From: an uncultured Clostridia bacterium
Lineage (GTDB): Bacteria > Bacillota > Clostridia > Christensenellales > Aristaeellaceae
NCBI GenBank assembly: GCA_946615495.1
Contig: CAMOHY010000125.1
Coordinates: 1 to 6,646, forward strand
DNA length: 6,646 nucleotides
Direction: 5' to 3'
In this document: one piece after another, positions 5,196 to 6,646 of the stretch
How positions within the stretch are numbered: the stretch's first letter is position 1
Layout of the letters: each line of letters opens with the position of its first letter
Notes under the pieces: generated by a model
The model's input: the letters and a program-made list of their open reading frames with translations, nothing else
The model's database searches: none
Told to the model about the DNA's origin: nothing
Position numbers and translations under genes: made by a program

Positions 5196-6479
5196 ATGGA
5201 TTGGCTGGAGGAAGCGACGAAGCCTGTATTCGATCAACTGACGGCGCTGGGACGGAATAAGCTGGCCAGCATGTACCGCAATTGCTTTCGCAGTACCTGG
5301 GACACGACCCTGCAGCGGTTCGAGGGCACCGTGTTTCTGGTCACGGGGGATATTCCCGCCATGTGGCTGAGGGATTCCTCGGCCCAAGTGTACCATTATG
5401 TGCCCCACGCCAGAAAATACCCGGAGGTACGGGAAGCAATTCTGGGCCTGCTGGAGAGGCAATTCCGCTACATCGCCCTGGACCCCTACGCCAACGCGTT
5501 CAACCGCGAGGCCAACGACCGCCGGAACCACCTGGACGATACCTCCTGGACGGAAGAAGCGCGGCCCTGGATTTGGGAGCGCAAGTACGAAGTGGATTCC
5601 CTGTGCTATCCCATCCGCCTTGCTTACCATTTCTGGAAAACTACGGGGTCCTCCGCCTGGTGCGGCGAAGCCTTCCTGCGGGCGGTGAAGAAGATCCTGT
5701 CCGTATGGGAAACCGAGCAGCGCCACGGGGAACAATCTCCCTATTATTTCCGGCGCGACTGCCGCCGCGCTTCGGACACGCTATCCCATGGGGGCCACGG
5801 CGCGCCGGTGGGCTATACCGGCATGACCTGGAGCGGCTTCCGTCCCAGTGACGACGCCTGCCAGTACGGCTATCTGATCCCGGCCAATTTCTTCGCAGAA
5901 AAATCGCTGGAGCAAATGGAGGAAATTGTTGAAGCGCTGCTGCCGGAAGAACACCTGGCCGGGCGCATCCGTGCCCTGCGGCGGCAGGTGGAGGAGGGAT
6001 TGAGCAGATACGCCGTCACGGAGCATCCGGAATTCGGCCCGGTGTACGCCTATGAAACGGACGGCCTGGGGCATAACAATCTAATGGACGATGCCAACGT
6101 GCCCAGCCTGCTCAGCCTGCCGTACCTGGGCTGCGTTCCGGCGGATGATCCTGTGTACCAGAACACCCGCCGCATGCTGCTCAGCCCCGCGAACCCGTAT
6201 TACTATGCGGGCGCGTGCGCCAAGGGCATCGGCAGCCCCCACACGCCGCCAGATTACATTTGGCCCATTTCCCTGTGCATCCAGGGCCTGACGGCCACGG
6301 ACGCCGAAGAAATACGGGAGCTTGCCCGCATGCTGGAAAACATGGACGCCGATACCCTGCTTATGCACGAGGGCGTAAACAAGGATGATCCCCGGCAGTT
6401 CACCCGTCCGTGGTTCGCCTGGGCCAATTCCATTTTCAGCGAATTCATAGAGAAAGCCGTGGAGTATATGGGAAGATAG
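5196..6479 (+). CDS. GH125 exo-alpha-1,6-mannosidase
   Basis: This 427-residue protein matches glycoside hydrolase family 125 across its whole length. Recognisable blocks are TGDIPAMWLRDSSAQV (50-65), NHLDDTSWTE (111-120), WSGFRPSDDACQYGYLIPAN (212-231), DDANVPSLLSLPYLG (298-312) and LMHEGVN (389-395). GH125 enzymes are inverting, metal-independent (alpha/alpha)6-barrel exo-alpha-1,6-mannosidases. Asp220 and Glu392 fit the catalytic acid and base described for the Clostridium perfringens enzyme (Asp220 and Glu393). The length is normal and the protein looks intact. No signal peptide or membrane segment is present, so it probably works in the cytoplasm on imported N-glycan or mannan fragments. 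The ATG has GGGAGGA at 5180-5186. It is transcribed from its own promoter, divergently from the EEP gene. No transporter or regulator is in view; they may lie beyond the window. Confidence 0.95.
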   Translation: MDWLEEATKPVFDQLTALGRNKLASMYRNCFRSTWDTTLQRFEGTVFLVTGDIPAMWLRDSSAQVYHYVPHARKYPEVREAILGLLERQFRYIALDPYANAFNREANDRRNHLDDTSWTEEARPWIWERKYEVDSLCYPIRLAYHFWKTTGSSAWCGEAFLRAVKKILSVWETEQRHGEQSPYYFRRDCRRASDTLSHGGHGAPVGYTGMTWSGFRPSDDACQYGYLIPANFFAEKSLEQMEEIVEALLPEEHLAGRIRALRRQVEEGLSRYAVTEHPEFGPVYAYETDGLGHNNLMDDANVPSLLSLPYLGCVPADDPVYQNTRRMLLSPANPYYYAGACAKGIGSPHTPPDYIWPISLCIQGLTATDAEEIRELARMLENMDADTLLMHEGVNKDDPRQFTRPWFAWANSIFSEFIEKAVEYMGR

Positions 6480-6491
6480 GGGACGGAAGGT

Positions 6492-6516
6492 TTATTTTGT
6501 CAAAAAACAAAAATAA
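6492..6516. repeat. AT-rich imperfect inverted repeat after the mannosidase gene
   Basis: TTATTTTG (6492-6499) pairs with CAAAAATAA (6508-6516) with one bulged base, 12 bases after the GH125 stop. The stem is almost pure A-T and has no T-run after it on the plus strand, so it is a poor terminator in that direction. It may be only low-complexity sequence. Confidence 0.25.
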
Positions 6517-6568
6517 GCCCAGTTCCTTATTGCGCGATAAAAATCCTCCTGCCTCCTATCTTTATACC

Positions 6569-6640
6569 ATAACGCCCGCCGCCTGACCCTGCGGGAGTCG
6601 GCGGGACGGACAATCTGCCTACGGCAGATTTCCTCGTTAT
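6569..6640. repeat. Compact three-helix inverted-repeat element (possible dispersed repeat or terminator)
   Basis: Three nested or adjacent pairings fit together. ATAACG (6569-6574) pairs with CGTTAT (6635-6640). CCCGCCG (6575-6581) pairs with CGGCGGG (6599-6605) directly against the first helix. AATCTGCC (6612-6619) pairs perfectly with GGCAGATT (6623-6630) around a TAC loop. Together they describe a three-way junction in RNA or single-stranded DNA. TTATACC occurs immediately before (6562-6568) and again at the end (6640-6646), as a target duplication might. It lies 89 bases past the GH125 stop. It may end that transcript, but no clean T-run follows either hairpin. Confidence 0.5.
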
Positions 6641-6646
6641 TATACC

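Noticed and set aside
6473..6503. Perfect TTGACA on the minus strand with TATCTT downstream, as an antisense promoter into the mannosidase
   Set aside because: The spacer is 19 bases and the -10 matches only four of six bases in an AT-rich stretch; there is no minus-strand gene for it to serve.

Overview
The window reads as a piece of a Clostridia-like (Bacillota) chromosome. The evidence is strong GGAGG-type ribosome binding sites, short intergenic gaps, standard-code genes, moderately high GC (roughly half or slightly above, judged by eye), an anaerobe-style radical SAM locus, and a GH125 mannosidase typical of gut and host-associated Firmicutes. No rRNA, tRNA, CRISPR array, transposase or phage gene was seen. 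This taxonomic placement is inference.

Layout. Bases 1-132 hold the 3' end of an unrecognised gene; its first 27 bases form a perfect palindrome. Bases 133-319 show no convincing gene or promoter. From 320 to 2938 lies a plus-strand cluster. It encodes a DUF503 (YlxP-type) small protein (320-601), then a two-domain protein fusing a MEMO/LigB-like dioxygenase fold to an AMMECR1 domain (681-2066), then the partner radical SAM enzyme (2078-2938). The last two form the AmmeMemoRadiSam system, a widely conserved set whose chemistry I do not know to be settled. Here its A and B parts are one polypeptide. A 224-base gap with a small direct repeat follows. Next comes a calcineurin-like metallophosphoesterase (3163-4107, plus strand), which has Gln in place of the usual His in its first metal motif.

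A minus-strand endonuclease/exonuclease/phosphatase (EEP) family protein (4313-5077) converges on the phosphoesterase. It diverges from a GH125 exo-alpha-1,6-mannosidase (5196-6479, plus strand) preceded by a good extended -10 promoter. None of these three proteins shows a signal peptide, so they probably act in the cytoplasm. The mannosidase would trim imported manno-oligosaccharides, and the two phosphoesterases could act on phosphorylated or phosphodiester substrates. The link between the three is positional only.

The final 167 bases are non-coding and hold a compact structure. An outer inverted repeat encloses a GC-rich helix and a perfect 8-bp hairpin (6569-6640), and a 7-base direct repeat flanks it. 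Both window ends therefore sit in inverted-repeat sequence, which would fit assembly breakpoints at dispersed repeats. The most interesting system is the fused AmmeMemo-radical SAM pair with its DUF503 neighbour. The most interesting unexplained DNA is the 3'-terminal structured element.
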